A stretch of DNA of 64,000 bases from WHSW01 sp963749365 (GCA_963749365.1 CAVVME010000003.1:1364001-1428000); one strand, 5' to 3'. Positions 1 through 9,058 are shown, counted from the first letter of the stretch. The notes: generated by a model not told the origin, from the letters alone. Program-made: numbers and translations.

Positions 1-624
1 GGTCCCGTCACCGGTGAGCGCGCTGGTCGCGATCCACTCGACCCCGGGGTGAACGGCGTCGAGATTGGCGAGGAAGCGGTCGAGATCGAACTCCAGGTGC
101 GGCAGGAGGTCGACCTTGTTCACCAGCACCAGCTCGCAGGCGCGGAACATGAGCGGGTACTTGAGCGGCTTGTCCTCCCCTTCGGTCACCGAGCAGACCA
201 TCACCCGGGCGTCCTCGCCGACCCGGAACTCGGCCGGGCAGACGAGGTTGCCGACGTTCTCGATCACCAGCAGATCGATCTCCACGAGGCCGAGCTCGGG
301 GATCGCCGAGCGGACCATGTTGGCGTCGAGGTGGCATTCGCCGCCGAAACCCGCCTCGGTGTTGAGCTGGACCACCGGCACGTGCAGGGCGGCGATCCGG
401 TCGGCGTCCATGCTCCCCTGCACGTCGCCCTCGAGGACTCCGGCGCGAACCGCGTCCAGGCCCGCGAGCGCCACCTCGAGCAGGGCGGTCTTGCCCGCGC
501 CCGGGGTGCCCATCAGGTTGACCACCCTGACCTGCTCGCGGTCGAAGTCGTCGCGGTTGGCGCGCGCGATCGTCTCGTTCGCGTCGAGGGCGTCCTCGGC
601 GACCTTCACCCGTGTGCGATGCAT
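1..624 (-). CDS. hypB: HypB, GTPase for nickel insertion into hydrogenase (partial)
   Basis: HypB is the GTP-hydrolysing nickel metallochaperone that works with HypA to load Ni into the [NiFe] hydrogenase large subunit. The reading frame starts at ATG 624, overlaps the end of hypA by 19 bases, and is still open at base 1, so only about 208 residues are seen. A P-loop GTPGAGKT lies at residues 39-46, followed by the conserved stretch with GECHLDA and ENVGNLVCP, and by NKVDLL (guanine specificity). There is no long His-rich N-terminus, so this form would store little nickel. It is the last visible gene of the hydrogenase operon. Confidence 0.95.
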   Translation of the reverse strand, partial: MHRTRVKVAEDALDANETIARANRDDFDREQVRVVNLMGTPGAGKTALLEVALAGLDAVRAGVLEGDVQGSMDADRIAALHVPVVQLNTEAGFGGECHLDANMVRSAIPELGLVEIDLLVIENVGNLVCPAEFRVGEDARVMVCSVTEGEDKPLKYPLMFRACELVLVNKVDLLPHLEFDLDRFLANLDAVHPGVEWIATSALTGDGT

Positions 625-1010
625 CGTTCCTCCTCGCTGTCGACGACCTCGATCGACTCCACCTCGAGCTCGTCCCCTCGAATCACGTCGGCGCCCGCCA
701 GCCCGCAGTCGGGGCAGCGAAAGCTCGGCAGCACCGGCCCGAGCGCGAGATGACCGCTCCGCGGCTCGGGTGCCGGGTCCCACTCGCGCTCGCAGGCGCC
801 ACAGCGAAGCCACGCCGGGACGACCTCGAGCTCGAGCCGGGCTCGCGCGCAGGCCGTGTCGCGGGCGACGATCTCGAAGTAGAACCGCAGGCTCTCGGGC
901 ACGACCTGGCGCAGGGCGCCCGCCTTGACGCTGACCGCGGACACCTGGCGCCCGCCGGCGTGGCGCAGCGAGGTGTCGACGATCGCGCTCGAGATCGAGA
1001 GCTCGTGCAC
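606..1010 (-). CDS. hypA: HypA, hydrogenase nickel incorporation protein
   Basis: This 134-residue protein delivers nickel with HypB. The N-terminus MHELSI carries the conserved nickel-binding His2. A zinc site is formed by two CxxC pairs, C70/C73 and C99/C102. The start is fixed by the MHE motif. The gene follows the protease gene by one base and overlaps hypB, so the two nickel chaperones are translated together at the end of the operon. The length is a little above the usual 113-120 residues because of a longer loop between the Cys pairs. Confidence 0.95.
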   Translation of the reverse strand: MHELSISSAIVDTSLRHAGGRQVSAVSVKAGALRQVVPESLRFYFEIVARDTACARARLELEVVPAWLRCGACEREWDPAPEPRSGHLALGPVLPSFRCPDCGLAGADVIRGDELEVESIEVVDSEEERCIAHG

Positions 1011-1011
1011 C

Positions 1012-1539
1012 TCAGCCCCCGGTCTCGGCGTAGGCGGCGTCGGTGTTGAGCTCGGCGATCGTCTCCAGCACCAGCTCGACCGCGCGCTCGACCGAGCCCT
1101 CGACCTCGGGCGAGAGCGCCAGCCCCATCTCCTCGGCGACGGCCGGCTCGCAGGCGATCACGACCACCTTGCCGGGCCAGCCGCCGACCATCTTCACGAA
1201 CCGCAGCACGGTGCGCGGGTCCATCCCGTGCGGGTTGATCGCCTCTCCGTCCTCGATCGGCTCGAGCGACTCCGACTCGGGCTCGAACACGTAGAGCGTC
1301 CCCGGCTCACCGCCCTGGCGGCTGGCGTCGAGGAGGACGAGGGCGTCATAGCCACGCATCACCTCGTAGGCGAGGTCGAGGCCTCCGGTGCCGAAGTCGA
1401 GCACGGTGACCCCGGGCGGCAGGGGGCGCTGGTCGAGCGCCGCGGCGACCCGACCCCCGAATCCGTCGTCCTGCAGCCACGCGTTTCCGACCCCGGCGAC
1501 CAGGATCTGGCGCTGGCGCCGCTGCGACCCCGAGCTCAT
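1012..1539 (-). CDS. Hydrogenase maturation protease (HyaD/HycI family)
   Basis: This 175-residue endopeptidase of the HyaD/HybD/HycI family should remove the C-terminal tail of the hydrogenase large subunit after Ni insertion. Family marks are the N-terminal GVGNAWLQDDGFG segment, whose acidic residue corresponds to a metal ligand, and the internal LDFGTGGLDL and LDAS motifs. Its substrate is probably HhyL encoded at 5020-6804, which still carries a 19-residue tail after DPCLPCGVH. The start ATG overlaps the preceding stop by four bases (ATGA), showing translational coupling. Confidence 0.92.
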   Translation of the reverse strand: MSSGSQRRQRQILVAGVGNAWLQDDGFGGRVAAALDQRPLPPGVTVLDFGTGGLDLAYEVMRGYDALVLLDASRQGGEPGTLYVFEPESESLEPIEDGEAINPHGMDPRTVLRFVKMVGGWPGKVVVIACEPAVAEEMGLALSPEVEGSVERAVELVLETIAELNTDAAYAETGG

Positions 1540-2726
1540 CCGTCCACCTCTAGCTCGCTGGCGCGAAAGAACAGATAGCGCCCCGTCTCCCGGAATAGCT
1601 CCTGGGCGGGGTCGTCGTCGACCGTGACCGCGAGGTGGGCGCCGTCCTCGTAGTCGAGATAGATGCGCTCGATCGTCGCCGTGCGCCCGTCGAGCATCCG
1701 GTCATAGACATCGCGCTCGGTACCGGGGCGCAGCACCACCTTGGCGCCCTTGCGGTAGACGGTGCCCTCGACCTCGAGTGTCTGCTCGCCGGGGTTCGGG
1801 TGCCCGGGCTCGGGCGGTGGCCCGGGGTCGCTGGGCCCGGGTGGCCACCCTTGGTCACCTGGCTCGGCGACCTCCGCCAGCCGCCCGTGCAGCGCCAGCA
1901 CCTGCTCTGGGGTCGCGCCGGCGGCGCGCTCGACCATCTCCCGCACTGCCGGATCGGCGGCCGTGATCTGCTCGCGCTCGGCCTCCGAGAGCGTCTGCAC
2001 ATGGAGCAGCAGCGCCTCCTCGATCTCGGTGTTGTCGAACATGCCGCCGAGGCTCTCGGGCGCGATCCGCGGGTGGTCGGGAAGCACGATCGCCGCCCCG
2101 AGGACGACCCTGTCGTCGGGGGTCGCGAGCACCGGCCAGGTGTTGACGCTCTCGCACGCCGCGACCGCGGCGCCGACCGCGCCGTCGCGCTCGAGTGGCG
2201 AGGCGAAGCGCCCGCCGCTCGCCTCGATCAGGACATGGGTCGAGAGCAGGCTCGAGGCCAGCGCGGCCGTCCGATCGAGCGAGCCGTCGTCGGGCAGCTC
2301 GGTCTCGTTGTGGACGCAGGCGTTGACCTTGTAGAGCCCCGCCGCCGCGAGCGGGGTCGCCCGCAGCCGCAGCCGCCCGCGCAGCGGCGGGTCGCCGGGA
2401 AGCTCGAACCGCCTCCCGGCACCCTCGGCGAGCTCGCCGAGTGTGGCGCGCGGCAGCTCCAGCCGCCGCTCGGCCGCCTCGTGGCGAGCGCCGACTGCCT
2501 GCAGGAAGCGCACAGTGAGCTCGAGCTCCGTCTCCGCGCCGGCCTCGAGCACGCACTCGACCCGCAAGCGCTCGAAGGCGCTCTCGAGCCGCGTCGCATG
2601 GGTGGGCGGATAGACGATCCCGAACGGGGTCGGGGTCGCGTTCTTGGTCGCCCCGGGGGTATAGGGGTAGAGCGCGTAGCCCTCGAAGAGCAGGGTGGAG
2701 ACGAGCTGCTCGACCGCGGCGTTCAT
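1536..2726 (-). CDS. Conserved hydrogenase-operon protein of unknown function
   Basis: This is a 396-residue soluble protein with no recognised catalytic motif. The N-terminus (LLFEGYALYPYTPGATKNATPTPFG) and the central stretch SVNTWPVLATPDDRVVLGAAIVLPDHPRIAPES look conserved rather than random, and a Pro/Gly-rich linker near residues 300-320 separates a small beta-rich C-terminal domain (about 325-396). It is overlapped by four bases on both sides (2723-2726 and 1536-1539), so it belongs to the hydrogenase operon. A role in assembly or electron transfer is inference from position only. Confidence 0.85.
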   Translation of the reverse strand: MNAAVEQLVSTLLFEGYALYPYTPGATKNATPTPFGIVYPPTHATRLESAFERLRVECVLEAGAETELELTVRFLQAVGARHEAAERRLELPRATLGELAEGAGRRFELPGDPPLRGRLRLRATPLAAAGLYKVNACVHNETELPDDGSLDRTAALASSLLSTHVLIEASGGRFASPLERDGAVGAAVAACESVNTWPVLATPDDRVVLGAAIVLPDHPRIAPESLGGMFDNTEIEEALLLHVQTLSEAEREQITAADPAVREMVERAAGATPEQVLALHGRLAEVAEPGDQGWPPGPSDPGPPPEPGHPNPGEQTLEVEGTVYRKGAKVVLRPGTERDVYDRMLDGRTATIERIYLDYEDGAHLAVTVDDDPAQELFRETGRYLFFRASELEVDG

Positions 2727-3418
2727 CGGCCCTCCTCGCGGTCGAGCAGCTCGGCGATCGTGGCGTCGAAGGTCGGCCGGGCGCGCGCCGCGCGCAGGCG
2801 AGCGAGCCGCGCGAGCGTCTCGCGATCAACCGGCACCCAGGCGCGGTGAGGGTAGTGGGCGTCGATCGCGCCGCGCCAGGCTTCGATCGGCATCGCGAAG
2901 CGGACCGAGCGATCCCAGGGTATCTGCACGAGCTGCAGCCGCCCGTCCTCGGCCTCGTAGAAGACCGTGCCGTTGAAGTGAAAGCGCAGCGGCGCCTCGC
3001 CCTCGAGCGCGTCGAAGTACTTGCTCGCGGCGAGCTCGAGGTCGTAGGTGCAGGCGATCGGCAGCTCGACCTCGGTCGATCCGACGAACGGGGGGACCAA
3101 CAGGTCGGCCTGGGCCCAGCGAAAGCTCTGGGTCGTCGTCGCCCAGCGCTCGGGCTCGCCGAACAGCTCCACCAGACGCTCGCGGCCGGCGTCGTCGTAG
3201 GAGCGCTTCGCGGGCTCGACCTCGATCAGGACCGAGAGCGCGATTGTGAACACGCGCCGCCCGCTGCCCTCGTCGATCCGCAGCCGGAAGGCGAGCGTCG
3301 GCGCGGCGGCGCGCTCGAGCGCCGTCGCCGCCAGCACCTCGAACTCGGGCTCGGGGTGGCCGTTCGCAGCCGGCGAGCGCTCGGCCTCGATCGCCGCCGG
3401 CTTCTCGACCGCGCTCAC
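2723..3418 (-). CDS. DUF6084-like hydrogenase-operon protein
   Basis: The start is taken at the GTG at 3418, which overlaps the upstream TGA (GTGA) and gives 231 residues; an upstream extension in the same frame is Arg-rich and not protein-like. The pattern EFEVLAATALERAAAPTLAFRLRI, LVELFGEPERWATT and STEVELPIACTYDLELAASKYF matches, from memory, the DUF6084 family found in actinobacterial hydrogenase operons. No metal-binding motif or membrane segment is visible. The function is unknown; coupling to DUF5947 and the 396-residue protein suggests a shared complex. Confidence 0.88.
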   Translation of the reverse strand: MSAVEKPAAIEAERSPAANGHPEPEFEVLAATALERAAAPTLAFRLRIDEGSGRRVFTIALSVLIEVEPAKRSYDDAGRERLVELFGEPERWATTTQSFRWAQADLLVPPFVGSTEVELPIACTYDLELAASKYFDALEGEAPLRFHFNGTVFYEAEDGRLQLVQIPWDRSVRFAMPIEAWRGAIDAHYPHRAWVPVDRETLARLARLRAARARPTFDATIAELLDREEGR

Positions 3419-4077
3419 GAAGCGCGCTCCCCGAGCTCGTCGAAGAACGACTCGACCGCCAGCTCGACCCCGTCTCCGCCCGAGATCCCCTCCCAGCGGG
3501 TCCTGATCAGCCCGACCAGGCGATAGCACTCGTCGATCGGCGCGATCGCGTGCCGCGGCGGGCTCGCGATCCGGTTCACGATCAAGGCCTCGGCGTCGGC
3601 TTCGAGGCTTTCGAGGATCGGGTTCTGCGACCGCAGCGTCTGCCACGAGTCGAGGTCAAGCTCGCACTCGGTAGCCCCCGCCGGACTCGGGTAGAGCGCC
3701 CCGACCTCGCCGGTGGCGCTCGAGCGGATGAAGAACGCGAGCCCGATCGGGACCCCGAACGCGGCCCAGAGCTCGTCCGAGAGCTCGAGGTCATCGAGCA
3801 GCAGGACCCGGGTGCCGGTCGGGCACAGCTCCGGATCGCCGGCGCGCAGCGCGACGCAGCTCTCGCAGGCGCAGAGGATCTGGCGCTCGGTCAGCGAGAG
3901 CAGGTGCCGGTGCTGCACCGGGAGCTGCTTGCCGCAGAGATCGCAGCGCTCCTCCGCCTCGGGCGCCGCCGGGCGATCGCCGTTGCCGACCGCCGCCGAG
4001 CCGGCGAGCCGGCGGAGGCTGGTGACGAGCTCGGCCTGGCGGCGGGCCGCGGCCTTGCGGGCCAGCGCCTCGCTCAC
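3415..4077 (-). CDS. DUF5947-like zinc-motif protein of the hydrogenase operon
   Basis: This 220-residue protein resembles the DUF5947 family recalled from actinobacterial hydrogenase operons. A CxxC (RCDLCGK, near residue 45) is followed about 25 residues later by ILCACESC, so a four-Cys metal site is plausible. The second half (VPIGLAFFIRSSATGEVGALYPSPAGATE) looks like a compact alpha/beta domain. Start ATG 4077 overlaps the upstream stop by four bases. The function is unknown; the Cys pairs suggest zinc or Fe-S binding. Confidence 0.88.
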   Translation of the reverse strand: MSEALARKAAARRQAELVTSLRRLAGSAAVGNGDRPAAPEAEERCDLCGKQLPVQHRHLLSLTERQILCACESCVALRAGDPELCPTGTRVLLLDDLELSDELWAAFGVPIGLAFFIRSSATGEVGALYPSPAGATECELDLDSWQTLRSQNPILESLEADAEALIVNRIASPPRHAIAPIDECYRLVGLIRTRWEGISGGDGVELAVESFFDELGERAS

Positions 4078-4997
4078 GGCGCCGCCAGCGCGACCCGGGC
4101 GCCGCGCGAGTCGTCGAGCAGCGGCACCGGCTCGAGCTGCAAGCGGTCGTCGTCGAGCGAGCGCCCGGCCCGGGGCAGGTAGTAGTCGCGGCCGCAGGAG
4201 GGACAGGCGAGCACGCCGTCGCTGAGCGTGCCCCCCGCGAGCGGCTCGCCGCAGCCGGCGCAGGCGTCGCGAAAGGCGAGCAGGCTGCCCTCGACGCGCG
4301 CGACGAGCAGCGCGATCCCCCTGACCCGCGCCAGGGCCAGCTCCCCCTCGCCGACCGACGCTCCGCCGTCGAGGTCGAACCAGGCGGGGGTCGCGTCGGC
4401 GGCGCCGGGAGCGACCGAGACGATCGGCAGCTCGAGCCCGCCGGAACCGGGCGCCGGAGCGGGGGCGCCGCCGGCGACCCCCTCGACCACCAGCCCCTCG
4501 AGGTCGGGCGCGGCCTCGTCGAGCGCCTGCTTGATCGCAAGCTCCAAGGTCGATGCCGAAGCGGGGCAGCCGTCGCAGCTGCCGACGAGGCGCACCCGTG
4601 CGATCCCGTCCTCGAGCCCGAGCAGCTCGACGTCGCCGCCGTGCGACTCCATGTACGGGCGCACGCTCGCCAACGCCTCGGCGACACGCTGCTCGAGCGC
4701 GACCGGGTAGAGGCCATGGATCAGCATCAGGCTGGCCACGACCCCGTCGTCCGCGAGACGAGCGGCGACCTCGGCACCAGCCTGGCCGGCCTCGGCGAGG
4801 GTCGCGAAGATCCGCTCCAGCCCCTCGCCGTAGAGGCCGACCACCGCGGCAACCAGCTCGTCGGTCCGCGCCCGCACGGTGGGGTCGGCGGTCGACTCCA
4901 GCTCGGCGGTCAGCCGCTGGACGCGCTCGATCAGGGCCTCTGCCCCGTCGGCCTCCTCACCGCCCGCCGTCTTCCCGTTGTCTCGATCGGCCGCCAT
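4074..4997 (-). CDS. NifU-like / Rieske-like iron-sulfur protein of the hydrogenase operon (HhyE-type)
   Basis: The 307 residues fall into three parts: a helical N-terminus (20-110), a NifU C-terminal domain (about 105-170, C141 and C144 in GSCDGCPAS) and a small beta domain (190-307) with C246/C249 and C265/C268. The last part sits where Rieske-type proteins (HucE/HhyE) are found in group 1h operons and may pass electrons from the hydrogenase to the quinone pool. The two His of a true Rieske site are replaced by Cys, so the metal could be [2Fe-2S] with four Cys, or zinc. It lies 22 bases downstream of the large subunit gene. Confidence 0.88.
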   Translation of the reverse strand: MAADRDNGKTAGGEEADGAEALIERVQRLTAELESTADPTVRARTDELVAAVVGLYGEGLERIFATLAEAGQAGAEVAARLADDGVVASLMLIHGLYPVALEQRVAEALASVRPYMESHGGDVELLGLEDGIARVRLVGSCDGCPASASTLELAIKQALDEAAPDLEGLVVEGVAGGAPAPAPGSGGLELPIVSVAPGAADATPAWFDLDGGASVGEGELALARVRGIALLVARVEGSLLAFRDACAGCGEPLAGGTLSDGVLACPSCGRDYYLPRAGRSLDDDRLQLEPVPLLDDSRGARVALAAP

Positions 4998-5019
4998 GGG
5001 CTCACCTTCGGCTCGCCGC

Positions 5020-6804
5020 TCAGCACATCCCGGTCGGCGTGTGGACGACCTTGCGCACCCGGCCCGAGCCGCCGTACATGTGCACCCCGCACGGCAGACA
5101 GGGATCGAAGCTGCGCACCGCGCGCATGATGTCGACCCCCTTGAAGTTCTCGGGCCCGTTCTCCTCGAAGATCGGGGTGTTCTGGACCGCGTCCTCGTAG
5201 GGGCCCGGGGTGCCGTAGACGTCGCGCACGCTAGCGTTCCAGGGCGTCGGCGGGTAGGGCTGGTAGTTGGCGATCCTGCCCTCGCGGATCACCATGTGAT
5301 GCGAGAGCACCCCGCGTGCGGCCTCGTGGAAGCCGACGCTGACCGCCTCCTCGGGGACGGTGAACTTGGACCAGCTCTTGGTCCGCCCGGCCCGGACCTC
5401 CTCGAACGCACGCTCGAGGCAGTGCAGCGCGATCAGCGCCGAGTAGGCCTGGTGATAGGACCGGGCCCGGTCGCGCTCGATCGCGTTCGACTTCTCGGGG
5501 ATCCTCCACTCGAGCTCGGTCTCGGGCGAGCTCGGGGTCTTCGGCAGCACCATCTGGATCGAGTCGCCGGTCGCCTTCGCGTAGCCGAAGTCGACCAGTC
5601 CGGCCTTCGCGGTGCACCACTGGCGCGCGAACGGGCCGCCGCCTGTGTCACAGCAGACATGGGTGTCGGTGCGCTGGTCGTAGATCCGGGGCGAGACCAC
5701 CCAGCTGTACTTGTCGGCGAAGTCGCGCTTCTGCGGCTTCGGGATCGTCACCTTGTTCCACGGGTGGTGGTGGTCGACCGGGTTGCCGAGCGGGTCCGCG
5801 GTCACGAACGGCTGCTCGGTCTCGGTCCAGTCGTCGAAGTAGGAGGAGCCGAGCAGGATCCGGATCATCAGGTTCATCTCGACCAGGTCGGTGCTGATCA
5901 GCTCGCCGCCGATCACGATCCCCGGCGTGATGTAGCGCTTGCGCCCCCAGTCGGTCATCGTCCGGTAGTCGTAGTCGACGTAGTCGGGGTCGTCGAAGCA
6001 GCCCCAGTTGACCAGGTTCGTCTCCCGGTAGCCGACCATGTCGTACCCCGGCAGCTCGCGGAGGAAGAAGTCGTAGAGGTCGTCGTGCATCGGCACGACC
6101 CGCTTCGCGTATGCGAAGTAGCGCATCAGCCGCACGTAGTAGTCGGTCAGCGTCTGATGGGTGATGTGGGCGCTGCAGCCGCCCGGCATGATCGTCGAGG
6201 GGTGGGTGTGGCGGCCCCCGAACAGGCAGTACATCTCGCGCGTGTAGCGCGCCACCTGCAGGGTCTCGAGATAGAAGTCGCCCGTGAACGGGTTCAGCGA
6301 GCGCATGATGTCGGCGATCGTCCGGTAGCCGTGGATGTCGGCGTTCGGCGCCAGCTCCTGCTCGGCCTTCTTCAGCAGCGAGGGGTTGGTCTCCTTGACC
6401 ATCTGCTCGCAGAAGTCGACGTTCGCCATGCAGTCGTTGAAGATCGCGTGGTCGAACATGTAGTCGGCGCTCTCGGCGAGGTTGAAGGCGAGGTCGCCGA
6501 GCGGCGGCGGCTTCACCCCGTAGGCCATGTTCTGGTTCAGGCACGAGCAGGTGCAGTGGTTGTCGCCGCAGATCCCGCAGATCCGGCTGGTGATGAAGTG
6601 CGCGTCGCGCGGGTCGATCCCCTTCATGAAGATGTCGAAGCCGCGGAAGATCATCGAGGTCGAGTAGCACTTCAGGACCTCGCGGTTGGAGAAGTCGATC
6701 TCGGTATGGATCCCGAGGCTGCCGACGATCCTCGTGATCGGGTCCCAGGACATCTCCTTGACCATCACCTTCTGATCGCCGCGCGGGGTCTCAACGGTCG
6801 CCAT
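5020..6804 (-). CDS. hhyL: [NiFe] hydrogenase large subunit, group 1h type
   Basis: This 594-residue catalytic subunit oxidises H2 at a NiFe(CN)2CO centre. The L1 motif is RICGICGDNH (C76, C79) and the L2 motif is DPCLPCGVH (C569, C572, H575), giving the four Ni-binding Cys. Nineteen residues follow H575 and form the tail removed by the maturation protease. The L2 form and the neighbours match the actinobacterial high-affinity group 1h (former group 5) enzymes that scavenge atmospheric H2 during persistence. The protein has no signal peptide, as expected for this group. Confidence 0.97.
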   Translation of the reverse strand: MATVETPRGDQKVMVKEMSWDPITRIVGSLGIHTEIDFSNREVLKCYSTSMIFRGFDIFMKGIDPRDAHFITSRICGICGDNHCTCSCLNQNMAYGVKPPPLGDLAFNLAESADYMFDHAIFNDCMANVDFCEQMVKETNPSLLKKAEQELAPNADIHGYRTIADIMRSLNPFTGDFYLETLQVARYTREMYCLFGGRHTHPSTIMPGGCSAHITHQTLTDYYVRLMRYFAYAKRVVPMHDDLYDFFLRELPGYDMVGYRETNLVNWGCFDDPDYVDYDYRTMTDWGRKRYITPGIVIGGELISTDLVEMNLMIRILLGSSYFDDWTETEQPFVTADPLGNPVDHHHPWNKVTIPKPQKRDFADKYSWVVSPRIYDQRTDTHVCCDTGGGPFARQWCTAKAGLVDFGYAKATGDSIQMVLPKTPSSPETELEWRIPEKSNAIERDRARSYHQAYSALIALHCLERAFEEVRAGRTKSWSKFTVPEEAVSVGFHEAARGVLSHHMVIREGRIANYQPYPPTPWNASVRDVYGTPGPYEDAVQNTPIFEENGPENFKGVDIMRAVRSFDPCLPCGVHMYGGSGRVRKVVHTPTGMC

Positions 6805-6865
6805 CTCTGCTCCTCCTAGTTCAGTGCGGGTTCGCCTGCTCTGCTCTGCCTCCGGTCAGCCTCGT

Positions 6866-7942
6866 CTAGCCGTAGTTGCGGGGCTGATAGCCGGTCTCCA
6901 GGCGCGCGCTCGGCTTGCGCCACTCCGGCTCCTTGTCGAACTTCTGCTCCAGGTTGCGCTTGCGGAAGTAGCGGAACACCGGCCCGTAGGTGAAGCGCTG
7001 GAAGTTCGCCCCTGCGTTGCCCCACGGGTCGGGGTCCATGAACGGCATGTACTTGTCGGGAAAGCCGGGCATCGTGCAGGCCATGCAGATGCCGCCGACG
7101 TTCGGGCAGCCGCCGTAGCCGTCGACCCAGCCGCGGACCGGCACGTTGCACTTGACCACCGGGCCCTTGCAGCCGAGCTTGACCAGGCAGCGGGGGTCGT
7201 CGCCGTACTCGCTGGCGAAGTTGCCCTGCTCGGTGAAGCCGGCCCGGTTGCAGCCCTCGCGGACCGTGCGGTCGAAGAGCCAGCGCGGGCGCAGCTGGTC
7301 GTCGAGGTCGGGGACCGGCGCCCGGCCGGCGAGATGCAGCGCCAGGTAGAGCAGGACCTCGGTCATGTTGTCGGGCTGCGCCGGGCAGCCGGGGATGTTG
7401 ACCACCGGCAGGCCGGCGGTCGACTTCCACTTCCACCCGAGATGGTCCGCGACCCCCATCGCGCCGGTGGGGTTGTTCTTCATCGCCGGAATCCCGCCGT
7501 AGGTGGCGCAGGTGCCGACCGCGACCACCGCCGCCGCTTTCGGAGCGAGGCGGTCGAGCCACTCGCTGGTCGTGATCGGCTGCCCGGTCTCGGGGTCGTC
7601 GCCGATCGCCGCCCAGTAGCCCTCGCCGGAGAGCCGCTCGTTCGGGATCGAGCCCTCGACCACGAGCACGAACGGATCGAGCTCGCCGCGCTCCGCGCGC
7701 CACCAGTACTCGATGAACTCGGCGCCGTTCTCGTAGGCGAGCACCGGGTTGTGGACGATCACCTTCGGCATCCCGGGGATCGCCTGGGTGACGATGTCCT
7801 CGAGGCTGGGGTTGACCGCGGAGGTCATCGCGACCGAGTCGCCGTCGCACGACAGCCCGGTCGTCATCCAGATCACGTGCGCCTCGACCGCCTCGGTCTT
7901 GGCCTGGTCGGCAACCACCTCTGTGCTAAGCGCCATCTCCAC
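6866..7942 (-). CDS. hhyS: [NiFe] hydrogenase small subunit, group 1h type
   Basis: This 358-residue electron-transfer subunit carries three Fe-S clusters. The proximal cluster ligands are C32, D35, C145 (VGTCATYGG) and C186 (IPGCPAQP). Position 35 is Asp where most hydrogenases have Cys, the known mark of group 1h enzymes. Distal Cys occur in CKGPVVKCNVPVRGWV and CPNVGGICMACTMPGFPD. There is no Tat signal or C-terminal membrane helix, so the dimer should face the cytoplasm. The 61-base spacer to hhyL has no clear terminator. Confidence 0.97.
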   Translation of the reverse strand: MEMALSTEVVADQAKTEAVEAHVIWMTTGLSCDGDSVAMTSAVNPSLEDIVTQAIPGMPKVIVHNPVLAYENGAEFIEYWWRAERGELDPFVLVVEGSIPNERLSGEGYWAAIGDDPETGQPITTSEWLDRLAPKAAAVVAVGTCATYGGIPAMKNNPTGAMGVADHLGWKWKSTAGLPVVNIPGCPAQPDNMTEVLLYLALHLAGRAPVPDLDDQLRPRWLFDRTVREGCNRAGFTEQGNFASEYGDDPRCLVKLGCKGPVVKCNVPVRGWVDGYGGCPNVGGICMACTMPGFPDKYMPFMDPDPWGNAGANFQRFTYGPVFRYFRKRNLEQKFDKEPEWRKPSARLETGYQPRNYG

Positions 7943-7951
7943 CTCTCCTCG

Positions 7952-9058
7952 TCAACAGATCCTCGGCAGCGGATCGCCTGCCAACAGGTCCATCACCCGT
8001 CGGCCGCCGAACGCTGTCTCGACCAGCACCATCCCGGGCGGCTCCTCGCGGACCTCGCCCAGCTCCATCGCCGCCTCGCAGCCCTCGACCGAGCGCAGCG
8101 CGGTCAGCGCCTCGTCGCTCGACTCCGGCCCGACCACGGCCACCATCACGCCCTCGTTGGCGACGTACATCGGATCGATGCCCAAGAGCTCGCAGGCGGC
8201 CGCGACCTCGGCCCGAACCGGGATCTCGCTCTCGCGGACCGAGATCGAGACGCCGGAGGCTCGCGCGAGCTCGTTCAGCGCCGAGGCGACGCCGCCGCGG
8301 GTCGCGTCGCGCATGCAGCGCAACGCGGGGCCCGCCGACTCGAGCAGCGCATCGGCGACCGGCCACAGCGAGCGGGTGTCGGACTCGATCTCTGCCTCGA
8401 GCCCGAGCTCGCCGCGCGCCAGCATGATCGCCGTCCCGTGCTCACCGATCGTCCGCGAGACGAGCACCCGATCGCCGATTCGCAGGCCGGCCGGCGAGAG
8501 CTCGGCGCGGGGGTCGCGGGCGCCGATCCCGCTCGTCGAGACGTAGATCCCGTCCCCGTGGCCGCGCTCGACCACCTTCGTGTCGCCGGTCACCACCTCG
8601 ACCTCGGCCGCCGCCGCAGCGGCGGCGATCGCCTCGACCTCGGCTCGCAGGACCTCGGTCTCCAGGCCCTCCTCGAGCAGCAGCGCGACGCTGATCGCGA
8701 CCGCCTTCGCCCCAGAGGCGGCGAGGTCGTTGACGGTCCCGTTCACCGCCAGCTCGCCGATCGAGCCACCGGGGAAACGCAGCGGGCGGACGACGAAGCT
8801 GTCGGTGGTCAGGCAGATGCCCAGCGCGTCGCCGGAGCGCGTCGCGAGCTCGATCGTCCCCGCGTCGGCGAGCTCGGCGAGCGCCTCGGAGTCGAACGCC
8901 GGGACCAGCACGCCCTCGATCAGCGTTTGGCTCGCCTTGCCGCCGGCGCCGTGCGCCATCGTCACCCGCTCGTCCTTGAGCTTCGGCCGCTTCGCGCGGG
9001 TCGTCTCGATGATCTCGAGCACCCGCTGCTCGCGGTTGGAGACCGCGGCGCCACTCAT
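7952..9058 (-). CDS. hypE: HypE, carbamoyl dehydratase (cyanide ligand synthesis)
   Basis: HypE accepts a carbamoyl group on its C-terminal Cys and dehydrates it to the thiocyanate that becomes the Fe-CN ligand. The 368-residue protein ends in PRIC, giving the essential terminal Cys368. PurM-like ATP-binding features include AHGAGGKAS, LTTDSFVV and NGTVNDLAASGA. ATG 9058 overlaps the hypD stop (ATGA). It works with HypF, which is not in the window, and with HypCD. Confidence 0.96.
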   Translation of the reverse strand: MSGAAVSNREQRVLEIIETTRAKRPKLKDERVTMAHGAGGKASQTLIEGVLVPAFDSEALAELADAGTIELATRSGDALGICLTTDSFVVRPLRFPGGSIGELAVNGTVNDLAASGAKAVAISVALLLEEGLETEVLRAEVEAIAAAAAAAEVEVVTGDTKVVERGHGDGIYVSTSGIGARDPRAELSPAGLRIGDRVLVSRTIGEHGTAIMLARGELGLEAEIESDTRSLWPVADALLESAGPALRCMRDATRGGVASALNELARASGVSISVRESEIPVRAEVAAACELLGIDPMYVANEGVMVAVVGPESSDEALTALRSVEGCEAAMELGEVREEPPGMVLVETAFGGRRVMDLLAGDPLPRIC

